From contig NZ_BANX01000005.1 in assembly GCF_000334455.1 (NCBI RefSeq), positions 248,001 to 312,000 on the forward strand: a stretch of DNA of 64,000 bases. The letters run 5' to 3'. This document shows, piece by piece, positions 56,699 through 64,000 of the stretch. Under the pieces are notes generated by a model. The model was not told the origin of the DNA. It was given only the letters and a program-made list of their open reading frames with translations, and did no database searches. Each line of letters begins with the position of its first letter. The first letter of the stretch is position 1. This DNA comes from Gordonia soli NBRC 108243 (GTDB taxonomy: Bacteria; Actinomycetota; Actinomycetes; Mycobacteriales; Mycobacteriaceae). The position numbers were made by a program, and so were the translations under genes.

Positions 56699-57742
56699 TC
56701 AGTGCCAGGGACTCGGCGCCGTGCGCGGCTCCGCCTCGTAGGGCGTGGCCGGGAGACCGAAGCGGGCGAAGTCGGCTTCGAGATCGTCGCTGAAGAAGGC
56801 GACGACGTAGGACACCTTGCCGTCGGCGCCGAAATCCACCACCTGCAGCTGGAACGGACGGTGCACACCGTCGGGCTCGCGCATATAGAGGCCGAATGCC
56901 GGCTGGCCGTTGGCCACCGTCGGTAGCAGGATCTGGTCGCCGGGTCCCTCGGCCGGGCAGTTCTTGCGGATGAGCGCACCGATGGCGTCGGGGCCCTGAT
57001 ACCAACCGGTGAAGGGCGGCATCTCCCAGATCGCCTTGTCGGTGAACAGTTCGACGATCGCATCGACGTCGTAGCGCTCGAACGCTGAAACGTACTTGCC
57101 GAGCAGTTCGCGCTTCGCGTCGTCGTCGAGGTCGGTCGGCGAGTCCTCGTGCGGTGAGGCGTTCTTCAACTGTTCGCGAGCACGCTGCAGCAGACTGTTC
57201 ACCGTGGCGGTCGTGACGCCGATGGTGTCGGCGACCTCGGCCGCCTTCCACTGCAGGACGTCGCGCAGGATCAACACTGCGCGTTGCCGCTCGGGCAGGT
57301 GCTGCAACGCGGCGATGAACGCCAGGCGGATCGATTCGCGAGCACCGACGACGTAGGCCGGATCGGCGTCGGCGCCCGGTGAGATCTCGTCGACAGTGCC
57401 CGAGTACGGCTCGAGCCACGGCACCTCGTGGTCCTGCAGCAGATCGTCGGCCGGATCGAAGGCATCGCCGCCGAGCCCGGACGGCAGCGGACGACGCTGA
57501 CGACTCTGCAGCGCGGTCAAGCAGGTGTTGGTGGCGATCTTGTGCAGCCACGTCCGCACCGACGCTCGCTGGTCGAACTTCCCGTACCCGCGCCACGCGC
57601 GCAGGTACGTTTCCTGCATCAGGTCCTCGGCGTCGTGATGCGACCCCATCATGCGATAGCAGTGGGCGAGGATCTCGCGCCGGAACGGCTCGGATACCTC
57701 GAGGAATTCTGCGTCCGAGCTGGTGTCCGCCGCGATGGTCAT
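56699..57742 (-). CDS. ECF sigma factor with C-terminal SnoaL-like domain (SigG type)
   Basis: The 347-residue protein has sigma region 2 (FRREILAHCYRMMGSHHDAEDLMQETYLRAWRG) at about residues 20-55, region 4 (LPERQRAVLILRDVLQWKAAEVADTIGVTTATVNSLLQRAREQL) at about 150-195, and a SnoaL/NTF2-like domain from about 215. This architecture is that of mycobacterial SigG and related ECF groups, where the extra domain takes over the control function of an anti-sigma factor. No anti-sigma gene is adjacent, in agreement. Confidence 0.88.
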   Translation of the reverse strand: MTIAADTSSDAEFLEVSEPFRREILAHCYRMMGSHHDAEDLMQETYLRAWRGYGKFDQRASVRTWLHKIATNTCLTALQSRQRRPLPSGLGGDAFDPADDLLQDHEVPWLEPYSGTVDEISPGADADPAYVVGARESIRLAFIAALQHLPERQRAVLILRDVLQWKAAEVADTIGVTTATVNSLLQRAREQLKNASPHEDSPTDLDDDAKRELLGKYVSAFERYDVDAIVELFTDKAIWEMPPFTGWYQGPDAIGALIRKNCPAEGPGDQILLPTVANGQPAFGLYMREPDGVHRPFQLQVVDFGADGKVSYVVAFFSDDLEADFARFGLPATPYEAEPRTAPSPWH

Positions 57743-57832
57743 GTGTCCCAGATTACGTCACGGGTCCGACATGATCAGCGCTTCTCCACCGCCTGCGCCA
57801 CCCGTCGTGGGCGGACAAGCGGGTCGGCGACC

Positions 57833-59011
57833 TCAGGAGGCGCCGGCCGGGGTCACCGACGAGAGGAAAGCACTCCGCACGGGCTCGTCGGAGGTCGCGC
57901 CCTGTTCGGCGAGCCCCAGACGCTCGAGGCGTGGCCGGACCCCCTCGCCGAAGTGGTAGGCCTCCTCGACGTGCGGATACCCGGACAGGATGAAGTGGTC
58001 GAGTCCGAGCGCCGCGTACTCCGCGATCCGCTCGGCGACCTCGTCGTAGGAGCCGACCAGCGCGGTCCCCGCACCCCCGCGTACCAGTCCGACCCCGCTC
58101 CACAGGTTGGGATAGATCTCCAGGGCGCGGGCGTCGGCGGCGTTCTCGAAGGCGGCGCCGCTGCCGTGCAGCGCGCGCATCCGACGCTGGCCCTCGCTCT
58201 CCGAACGTGCGAGGTTCTCCTGCGCACCTGCCACGACCGCGGGATCGAGGGCCTTGAGCAGACGGTCGGCCTCGGCCCACGCCTGCTCGGACGTCTCCCG
58301 TGCGATGACATGGAGGCGGATGCCGTAGGTGAGCGATCGTCCTGTGCCGGCCGCCAGCCCGCGGACCCAGTCCAGCTTCTCGGCGACCTGCGCGGGCGGC
58401 TCGCCCCACGTGAGGTAGGTGTCGGCGAAGTTTGCGGCGACCGTGCCGGCGGCCGGCGACGACCCGCCGAAGAAGATCGGCGGCAGCGGATCGGGGATCC
58501 GTGCGAGGGTCGCCCCCTCCACCCGAAGGTGCCGTCCGGTGAAGTCGACCGGGCCCTCATCCGCCCAGAGCCGACGGATGATGTCGAGATATTCGCCACA
58601 CCTCTCGTAGCGCCCCTCCTTGGTGAGGAAGTCGCCGAAGGCTCGCTGTTCGCTCGATTCGCCTCCGGTGACGACGTTGAGGAGGAGTCGTCCCTTGGAC
58701 TGCCACTGGAAGGTCGACGCCATCTGGGCGGCCAGGGTCGGACTCGTCAGACCGGGTCGGAGAGCGACGAGGAACTTCAGCGTCTCCGTCGTCTCGATCA
58801 GCGCGGCGGTGCTCAGCCACGCATCCTCGCACCACAGGCCGGTTGGCGTGAGCACGGCCTCGAACCCGTTGATCTCGGCCGCGCCCGCCAGCTGATTGAG
58901 ATACCGCAGGTCAGCGGGCCGGTCGCCATTCATGTTGCTGCCGTGACCACCGGCGATGAGATTGCGTGAATCACCATAGGTCGGCAGGAACCAATGGAAG
59001 TGGACGGACAC
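57833..59011 (-). CDS. FMNH2-dependent alkanesulfonate monooxygenase-like LLM oxidoreductase
   Basis: The 392-residue TIM-barrel flavoenzyme begins FHWFLPTYGDSR and has LNQLAGAAEINGFEAVLTPTGLWCEDAW, FLVALRPGLTSPTLAAQMA, RLLLNVVTGGE and IFFGGSSPAAG, a pattern close to SsuD. SsuD uses reduced FMN and oxygen to free sulfite from alkanesulfonates. GAGGAG touches the ATG at 59020 but is 9 bases from a GTG at 59011, so the GTG is the better start. The gene diverges from a polycysteine leader and a ROK regulator, a setting that fits sulfonate-sulfur scavenging. No ssu transporter or flavin reductase is next to it. Confidence 0.85.
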   Translation of the reverse strand: MSVHFHWFLPTYGDSRNLIAGGHGSNMNGDRPADLRYLNQLAGAAEINGFEAVLTPTGLWCEDAWLSTAALIETTETLKFLVALRPGLTSPTLAAQMASTFQWQSKGRLLLNVVTGGESSEQRAFGDFLTKEGRYERCGEYLDIIRRLWADEGPVDFTGRHLRVEGATLARIPDPLPPIFFGGSSPAAGTVAANFADTYLTWGEPPAQVAEKLDWVRGLAAGTGRSLTYGIRLHVIARETSEQAWAEADRLLKALDPAVVAGAQENLARSESEGQRRMRALHGSGAAFENAADARALEIYPNLWSGVGLVRGGAGTALVGSYDEVAERIAEYAALGLDHFILSGYPHVEEAYHFGEGVRPRLERLGLAEQGATSDEPVRSAFLSSVTPAGAS

Positions 59012-59082
59012 GGTTGGCATCTCCTCGACGACGATCGGCCACGGCTGCGAACTCGCTGCCGCGACGACGGACTGTGGGCATC

Positions 59083-59113
59083 ACGCTAGTGCGGTCGCGC
59101 TCCGCCCTGTCAA
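59083..59113 (-). promoter_or_regulatory. candidate promoter of the SsuD-like gene
   Basis: On the reverse strand TTGACA (59113-59108) and TAGCGT (59088-59083) are 19 bases apart, somewhat long. It would start transcription about 65 bases before the GTG at 59011. Confidence 0.45.
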
Positions 59114-59260
59114 CGCGACGAGTCGGCGTCGGGCGCCGTTGGGATCAGGCTGAGTGCAACCCGCGCGGTGAGCGCTGAACGGACCTATAGTCGCCGGTGA
59201 ACGCCCCTGACCATGCAGGTCAGCGGGGTGCGAAGCGGTACTGCGCCACCCGTCACCGGG

Positions 59261-59290
59261 TTGCGGCCCCGTCCGCGACGTTGCTAGCTT
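59261..59290 (+). promoter_or_regulatory. promoter of the polycysteine leader/ROK regulator transcript
   Basis: TTGCGG (59261-59266) and TAGCTT (59285-59290) are 18 bases apart. The -10 box ends 7 bases before the ATG at 59298, the spacing of leaderless actinobacterial transcripts. Confidence 0.6.
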
Positions 59291-59297
59291 CATCGAC

Positions 59298-59402
59298 ATG
59301 ACGAGCAGCCGGTCCTACATCCCGGAGGTCACCTATGTGACCACCGCGCTGGGATGTCGCCTGCCGCTCGCTCGTGTGCTGTGTTGCTGTCGAATGCGCT
59401 GA
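59298..59402 (+). CDS. polycysteine leader peptide (probable cysteine attenuator)
   Basis: This 34-codon frame is positioned for leaderless translation 7 bases after a -10 box. It ends CRLPLARVLCCCRMR-stop: one Cys codon at position 20 and three consecutive Cys codons (TGT TGC TGT) at 29-31, close to the stop. In mycobacteria, leaderless short ORFs ending in polycysteine have been described as cysteine-responsive attenuators of downstream sulfur genes. Here the downstream gene is a ROK regulator. A GTG at 59337 with GGAGG 8 bases upstream could give a 21-residue form with the same C-terminus. Confidence 0.72.
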   Translation: MTSSRSYIPEVTYVTTALGCRLPLARVLCCCRMR

Positions 59403-59417
59403 GCCAACTCGTTCTGC

Positions 59418-59478
59418 CGGCCCCTTTCTGGCCGATGCCCGCATTCCACGCTGCCGCCCGTATGTCGGGCCGCTGTGG
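59418..59478 (+). promoter_or_regulatory. candidate attenuator hairpins between the leader peptide and the ROK gene
   Basis: Two stems follow the leader stop. CGGCC/GGCCG occurs at 59418-59434 with a CCTTTCT loop. A longer imperfect stem covers 59446-59478, with CCAC/GTGG outside and GCCCG-tatgt-CGGGC inside. The second ends about 12 bases before the ROK ribosome site. Ribosome stalling at the Cys codons could alter their folding; the mechanism is inferred. Confidence 0.4.
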
Positions 59479-59500
59479 CACATTCGACTGAGAGACACCC

Positions 59501-60811
59501 ATGACCACCACGCTCGATCTCCGTTCCGCCACGTCCACCCGCCCCCAGGGCGCGCGATTGTCGAGTGGTCGGGGCACCCGCCCGCTCGTCTACGGCGCAC
59601 GGCCCACCGCGGCCGACGTGACCACTCCCAAGAAGGGGGTCCCGCCGATTCACATCGCGACGCCCCAGCTCCAGCTGTCGACGAAGCCGGCGGCTCTCGT
59701 CCTGCGCACCGCCCGACTCTCGGGTCCCATCTTCCGCGACGATGCCGCCGCCCAGACCGGCCTGAGCATCTCCACCGTCAACCGGCAGGTCGGTGCACTC
59801 CTCAAGGCCGGCCTCATCCGTGAGCGCGCCGACCTCGCACCGGCCGGTGCCATCGGCCGACCGCGACTCCCGTTCGAGCTCAACGTCGCCGACTTCCTGA
59901 CCCTCGGTATCCACATCGGTTACAAGGTCACCTCCATCACCACCCATGACCTGCTGCATCGCGTGGTCGGTGCGATCCAGATCCCGACCCCCATCGCGGA
60001 GAGTCCGGAACAGACCCTCAACGCCATCGGTGTCAGCGCACGTCGATTCGTCGCCCGCTGGGCCGGACGTCGGGTGCTCTGGGCAGGCGTCGCCATCGGT
60101 GGTCGCGTGAGAGAAGGCGGGTTCGTCGACCATCCGCGGCTCGGTTGGGCGGAGGCGCCGGTCGGCCGGGTCATCGCCGAATCGGTGGGCCTCCCCGTCT
60201 CGGTCGCATCGCATGTCGAGGCGATGGCCGCCGCGGAACTGGTCGTCAACCCTGACGACAAGCGCGCCAACTTCCTCTACTTCTACGCCCGCGAGATGGT
60301 CGGTATCGCATTCAGCGTCGATGGCACCGTCTACACCCCGACCGCCGGACCCCCGGTGATCGGCCACTTCCCGACCGGCGCGACAACGCTGCTCGACCCG
60401 GAGAACACCGGTCAGCTCGAGCCGGCGACCAGCGACACCGGCGTGGTGAACGCCGCGCGCGCCGCGGGACTGCCAGTCGGCGAGATCGAGGAGGTGCACG
60501 AGCTCGCTCGCAACGGCGACACCACCGCTCGCGCGTTGCTCGAGGAGCGCGCCGAGGTACTGGGCCGCACCGTCGCACTGATCTCCGACATCTTCAACCC
60601 GGACCACATCATCCTCGGCGGCCAGGCCTTCACCGACTTCCCCGCGACGCTCCCGACGGTCGCCAAGTCGGTCAAGACCACCTCGGTGCTGCCGAACCGC
60701 GATGTGCGCGTGTCGCACTCGGGCACCACCGTGCAGCAGCAGGCCGCCGGTGCGGTCTCGCTCGACTCCATCTACAGCGATCCGCTGGAGGCCCTGGCCT
60801 TCACGTCCTGA
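59501..60811 (+). CDS. ROK-family transcriptional regulator (CysR/SsuR-like by context)
   Basis: The 436-residue protein has an N-terminal winged helix-turn-helix (about residues 65-115; TGLSISTVNRQVGALLKAGLIRERAD) and a ROK sugar-kinase-fold domain (about 135-400; LGIHIGYKVTSITT, AGVAIGGRV, DHIILGGQAF). The ROK zinc-site cysteine cluster is absent. In Corynebacterium glutamicum the ROK-type regulators SsuR and CysR activate sulfonate and sulfate assimilation genes. The SsuD-like gene on the other strand and the polycysteine leader in front of this gene make such a sulfur role likely here. Specific orthology is not shown. GAGAG precedes the ATG. Confidence 0.82.
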   Translation: MTTTLDLRSATSTRPQGARLSSGRGTRPLVYGARPTAADVTTPKKGVPPIHIATPQLQLSTKPAALVLRTARLSGPIFRDDAAAQTGLSISTVNRQVGALLKAGLIRERADLAPAGAIGRPRLPFELNVADFLTLGIHIGYKVTSITTHDLLHRVVGAIQIPTPIAESPEQTLNAIGVSARRFVARWAGRRVLWAGVAIGGRVREGGFVDHPRLGWAEAPVGRVIAESVGLPVSVASHVEAMAAAELVVNPDDKRANFLYFYAREMVGIAFSVDGTVYTPTAGPPVIGHFPTGATTLLDPENTGQLEPATSDTGVVNAARAAGLPVGEIEEVHELARNGDTTARALLEERAEVLGRTVALISDIFNPDHIILGGQAFTDFPATLPTVAKSVKTTSVLPNRDVRVSHSGTTVQQQAAGAVSLDSIYSDPLEALAFTS

Positions 60812-60838
60812 GCCTGCCACTCCGGGATCACGCTACAA

Positions 60839-60883
60839 ACGACGAGCCGCCGGCATCCATCGAGGATGCGGGCGGCTCGTCGT
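60839..60883. terminator. bidirectional hairpin between ROK and ABC permease genes
   Basis: ACGACGAGCCGCC (60839-60851) pairs exactly with GGCGGCTCGTCGT (60871-60883), and GCATCC/GGATGC extends the stem to a small loop. The flanking genes are convergent with stops 27 and 19 bases away. There is no T-run on either side. Confidence 0.7.
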
Positions 60884-60901
60884 CGTACGGCGGGAGCGAG
60901 G

Positions 60902-61749
60902 TCAGTCCGCGGTGCGCTTGTTGTACGCGCGCAGGGCGAATGGTGCGAACACCAGGGTGAGCACGATCGACCAGATGATGGTCGAGAGCTCCGGATGCCG
61001 CAGCGGGAGCGCCGCTGTCTCCGCGGCATCGGGACCGTTGCCCCACAGGACTCGAAGTGCCTGTACCAGAGACGAGATCGGATTCCAGTCGGCGATGGTC
61101 CGCAGCCAGGTCGGCATCCCCTGGGTGGGGACGAAGGCGTTGGAGAGGAAGGTGATCGGGAACAGCGTCGAGAACATGAAGCCGTTCACCGCCTCCACCG
61201 ACCGCAGCCATGAGCCGACCAGGATGCCGAACCAGATCATCGCGAAACCGAACAGCAGGATCAGCGCGAAGGCGAGCACCGCTTCGGCGAATCCGTTGCG
61301 GATGCGCCACCCGATGAGCAGACCGGTGATCGCCATGACGACGATGCCGATCGACGAGTGCAGGAGGCTGGCGATGCTGCGGCCGACGATCACCGCGGAG
61401 CGTCGGATGGGCAATGACCGGAATCGGTCGATGACGCCCTTCTCGAGGTCGGCGGTGATGCCGGTCGACACGATGAACGCGGTGAACGCGATCGTCTGGC
61501 CCATGATGCCGGGGAGCAGGAACTCCTTGTAGGACGCACCGCCGGGCACGCTGATCGCCGCGCCGAAGACGTATGCGAACAGCAGCACGAACATGATCGG
61601 CTGGATCGTGACGTCGGAAAGCATCTCCGGCATCCGCTTGGTGTGGATCATGTTGCGCTTGACCATGATCCACGACTGCTGCCAGATGTTGGTCTGATGT
61701 GTGGTGGGGCGTTGATGGGCGAGTGCGTCGCCCGCGGTCACGGAGGTGG

Positions 61750-61753
<4 letters not shown>
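60902..61753 (-). CDS. ABC-2 type exporter permease (DrrB-like)
   Basis: The 283-residue protein has six membrane helices in the ABC-2 arrangement: an N-terminal cytoplasmic stretch (WIMVKRNMIHTKRMPEMLSDVTIQP), PGIMGQTIAFTAF, GVIDRFRSLPIRRSAVIVGR (the conserved coupling motif), FPITFLSNAFVPTQGMP and a final helix. This matches DrrB of daunorubicin exporters and mycobacterial homologs that export lipids or drugs. Its ATG overlaps the stop of the ATPase gene by 4 bases. Confidence 0.9.
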
Positions 61754-62775
<1,022 letters not shown>

Positions 62776-62923
62776 GTTTCTCCACGTTATCGATGGGGTC
62801 GGACAAGGGCGATCGAATATTCGGCGAACATCTCGGCGGTTCGCGGTACCTCCTCATGTGGTGCAGACCCGGGTGGGCTACGGAAGTCATCGGTGATCGG
62901 CGGAATCGAACCGGGCCGGACCA

Positions 62924-62939
62924 TGTACGACTCCGTACA
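62924..62939 (-). promoter_or_regulatory. candidate operator upstream of the DrrAB-type exporter
   Basis: TGTACG-4-CGTACA is a perfect 6+6 palindrome, followed by another GTACG and an AT-rich TATAAAAT (62947-62954) whose complement could serve as -10 on the reverse strand. The site is about 150 bases upstream of the ATPase start. It looks like a TetR-type operator, but no regulator gene adjoins. The rest of the 446-base gap 62776-63221 holds only the hairpin at 63063. Confidence 0.4.
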
Positions 62940-63062
62940 GCGTACGTATAAAATCGATGCAGTGCGTATGACCGACATGTCCGATTTCTTGCGATGACGA
63001 TAAGACCTCGAGCGCGGTTGAGGTCAAGGGTCGGCGGATGTGGGCTGCCTCGACCGGGCGCC

Positions 63063-63125
63063 AATCTGTACGAGAGCGGTCGGCCGTCGACATATCGCCG
63101 GCGGCAGGCCGCTGGTGTACAGATT
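63063..63125. repeat. AATCTGTAC hairpin element, copy 2
   Basis: AATCTGTAC (63063-63071) pairs with GTACAGATT (63117-63125), with an inner GCGGTCGGCC-like stem. It shares its arms with 55194-55264 but not its loop. It follows the cyclase stop (63222, reverse strand) on the downstream side, so it may end that transcript. Confidence 0.75.
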
Positions 63126-63221
63126 TCGTGCGGGATGTGGGATGCGGAGTGCGGATGCGAGGCCCAGGCAATAGGGGCCGGGAGGCGGTTCCAGGACGGG
63201 GTCGATGACCCGATCGCGGGT

Positions 63222-64000
63222 CTAGCGGGTCGAGTTCCCGGTCTCCGGATCGTAGTACTTGTTGTGCTCCAACGTCTTCGCGCGGAGGCGCTTGTAGCCA
63301 CGGACGTTGAGCGACGAGATGGACTTCAGGTAGAACCGCGGATCGTCCTCGAGTGCCGCGGCCGTGCTCTCGTCGACCAGGGTCGTCCTGGGTCGGGCGG
63401 ACCCACACAGGCGGGCGGCGATGTTGACCGGCTCGCCGAACACGTCGCCCAGGCGGGACAGGACGACGCCGGACGCGAGACCGACCCGCAGCGGCGGGAT
63501 GGTCTCGCCGCTGCTGAGTTCGTGCACCGCGAGGGAGATCGCGGCGGCCGCGCCCGGCGAGCTGTGGGTGAACATCACCGCGTCACCGAGCGTCTTGACC
63601 ACATGTCCGCCCTCGACGGTCACGATCTCGTAGGTCCGCTCCTCGAACTCCTCCAGGAGCTGCTCGAGGTCGGCGAGATCGATCCGGCGCGACAGCGAGG
63701 TGTATCCGACGATGTCGGCGAACCCGATCACCGACTCCAGCCGTTCGTCCGACTCGTGGACGACGTCCTTCTCGAGCGCCATCGCCAGGTGCCGGCGCCA
63801 GATCAGCTGCTGGATGCGGCCGAGGGCCGAGCTCATCTGCTCCAGCGACCAGGGGACGGCCGGGTCGCGATCGAGTTCGAGGAGTTGGTCGGCCTGCCAG
63901 TCGGCGAGCCGGGACATCGTCTGGCCGATCGCCCTGGCCGTGGCGACCTGAGCGTTTTGCGGCATCGTCGTCTCGGAGTCCGCGAAGAGCTGGAGGGCGA
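63222..64000 (-). CDS. class III adenylate/guanylate cyclase, start beyond the window
   Basis: The cyclase homology domain runs from VIGFADIVGYTSLSRR (metal Asp) through GGHVVKTLGDAVMF (second metal Asp) to GEPVNIAARLCGSARP, the residues needed for a class III nucleotide cyclase. It is preceded by a helical regulatory region. The frame stays open through the right edge, with residues LQLFADSETT ahead of the first visible ATG at 63965. These fit the family (an ATG-proximal R-x-x-G-x-x-x-x-R-LA-W-Q segment is not a natural N-terminus), so the gene very probably starts outside. It would make cAMP in the cytoplasm. Confidence 0.88.
   Translation of the reverse strand, partial: ALQLFADSETTMPQNAQVATARAIGQTMSRLADWQADQLLELDRDPAVPWSLEQMSSALGRIQQLIWRRHLAMALEKDVVHESDERLESVIGFADIVGYTSLSRRIDLADLEQLLEEFEERTYEIVTVEGGHVVKTLGDAVMFTHSSPGAAAAISLAVHELSSGETIPPLRVGLASGVVLSRLGDVFGEPVNIAARLCGSARPRTTLVDESTAAALEDDPRFYLKSISSLNVRGYKRLRAKTLEHNKYYDPETGNSTR

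Noticed and set aside
62895..62920. tRNA-like T-loop (GGTTCGATTCC on the reverse strand)
   Set aside because: The flanking bases do not pair as a T stem, and no anticodon or acceptor stem can be folded around it.

Overview
The window is 64 kb of very GC-rich chromosomal DNA from a mycolic-acid-containing actinobacterium. I infer Gordonia or a close relative (Mycobacteriales). The evidence is a secreted Ag85-like mycolyltransferase, a DUF3068 envelope protein, an MMPL transporter, a secreted PE-PPE-domain hydrolase, a SulP-carbonic anhydrase fusion, a LigD/Ku end-joining pair, a deazaflavin-type DUF385 protein and a textbook KstR steroid-regulon operator. There are no rRNA or tRNA genes, insertion sequences, phage genes or CRISPR arrays. 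Genes are densely packed, with many 4-base start/stop overlaps.

Layout. 1-3.4 kb: start of a DyP peroxidase gene (off the left edge), an Rv0785-like FAD dehydrogenase and an amidase. 3.7-8.1 kb: mycolyltransferase, DUF3068 protein and ABC1/UbiB-like kinase. 8.2-10.9 kb: three-gene manganese-type ABC importer. 10.9-18.3 kb: SRPBCC/degenerate epimerase, AdhC-type alcohol dehydrogenase, two alpha/beta hydrolases flanking a lone nadB, and a Pro/Gln-rich protein with a duplicated Cys/His motif. 18.3-21.4 kb: copper operon (CsoR operator, csoR, copZ, a 53-residue His-tailed membrane peptide, copA). 21.6-27.6 kb: LysR regulator, MFS transporter, KstR-controlled flavoprotein, PE-PPE-domain hydrolase with a Ser/Thr-rich tail. 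27.7-30.6 kb: pntAA-pntAB-pntB. 30.8-38.3 kb: DUF385, DoxX-like, a divergent FolD between repeat copies, a YdcF-like protein, the SulP-carbonic anhydrase fusion, a metallophosphoesterase and a small Cys-rich protein. 38.3-42.6 kb: dienelactone hydrolase, ligD divergent from ku. 42.7-49.4 kb: MFS transporter, lysG and a lysE broken by one nonsense codon, MMPL transporter, lactate-oxidase-type flavoenzyme. 49.6-55.1 kb: DUF2236 oxygenase, two TetR regulators and an acyl-CoA dehydrogenase/phosphotransferase/SDR operon. 55.3-64 kb: histidine phosphatase, VOC protein, ECF sigma factor with a SnoaL-like tail, SsuD-like monooxygenase divergent from a polycysteine leader peptide and a ROK regulator (a likely sulfur-responsive unit), a DrrAB-type exporter and a class III nucleotide cyclase running off the right edge.

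The least explained content is intergenic. The gaps hold several unrelated families of inverted-repeat elements. Most striking is a family seen at three loci (about 12.1, 21.5 and 49.5 kb): a unit with core GTCGAYYGTGCGCTC repeated at an exact 21-bp pitch, first in one orientation and then in the other, so that the whole array is a large mirrored structure. One copy lies between divergently transcribed genes, so it is not simply a terminator. Other families are a GGATTTCTGACAC hairpin present four times around folD, a TCCGCCCCGAAC hairpin, an AATCTGTAC hairpin and an 80-bp direct repeat.
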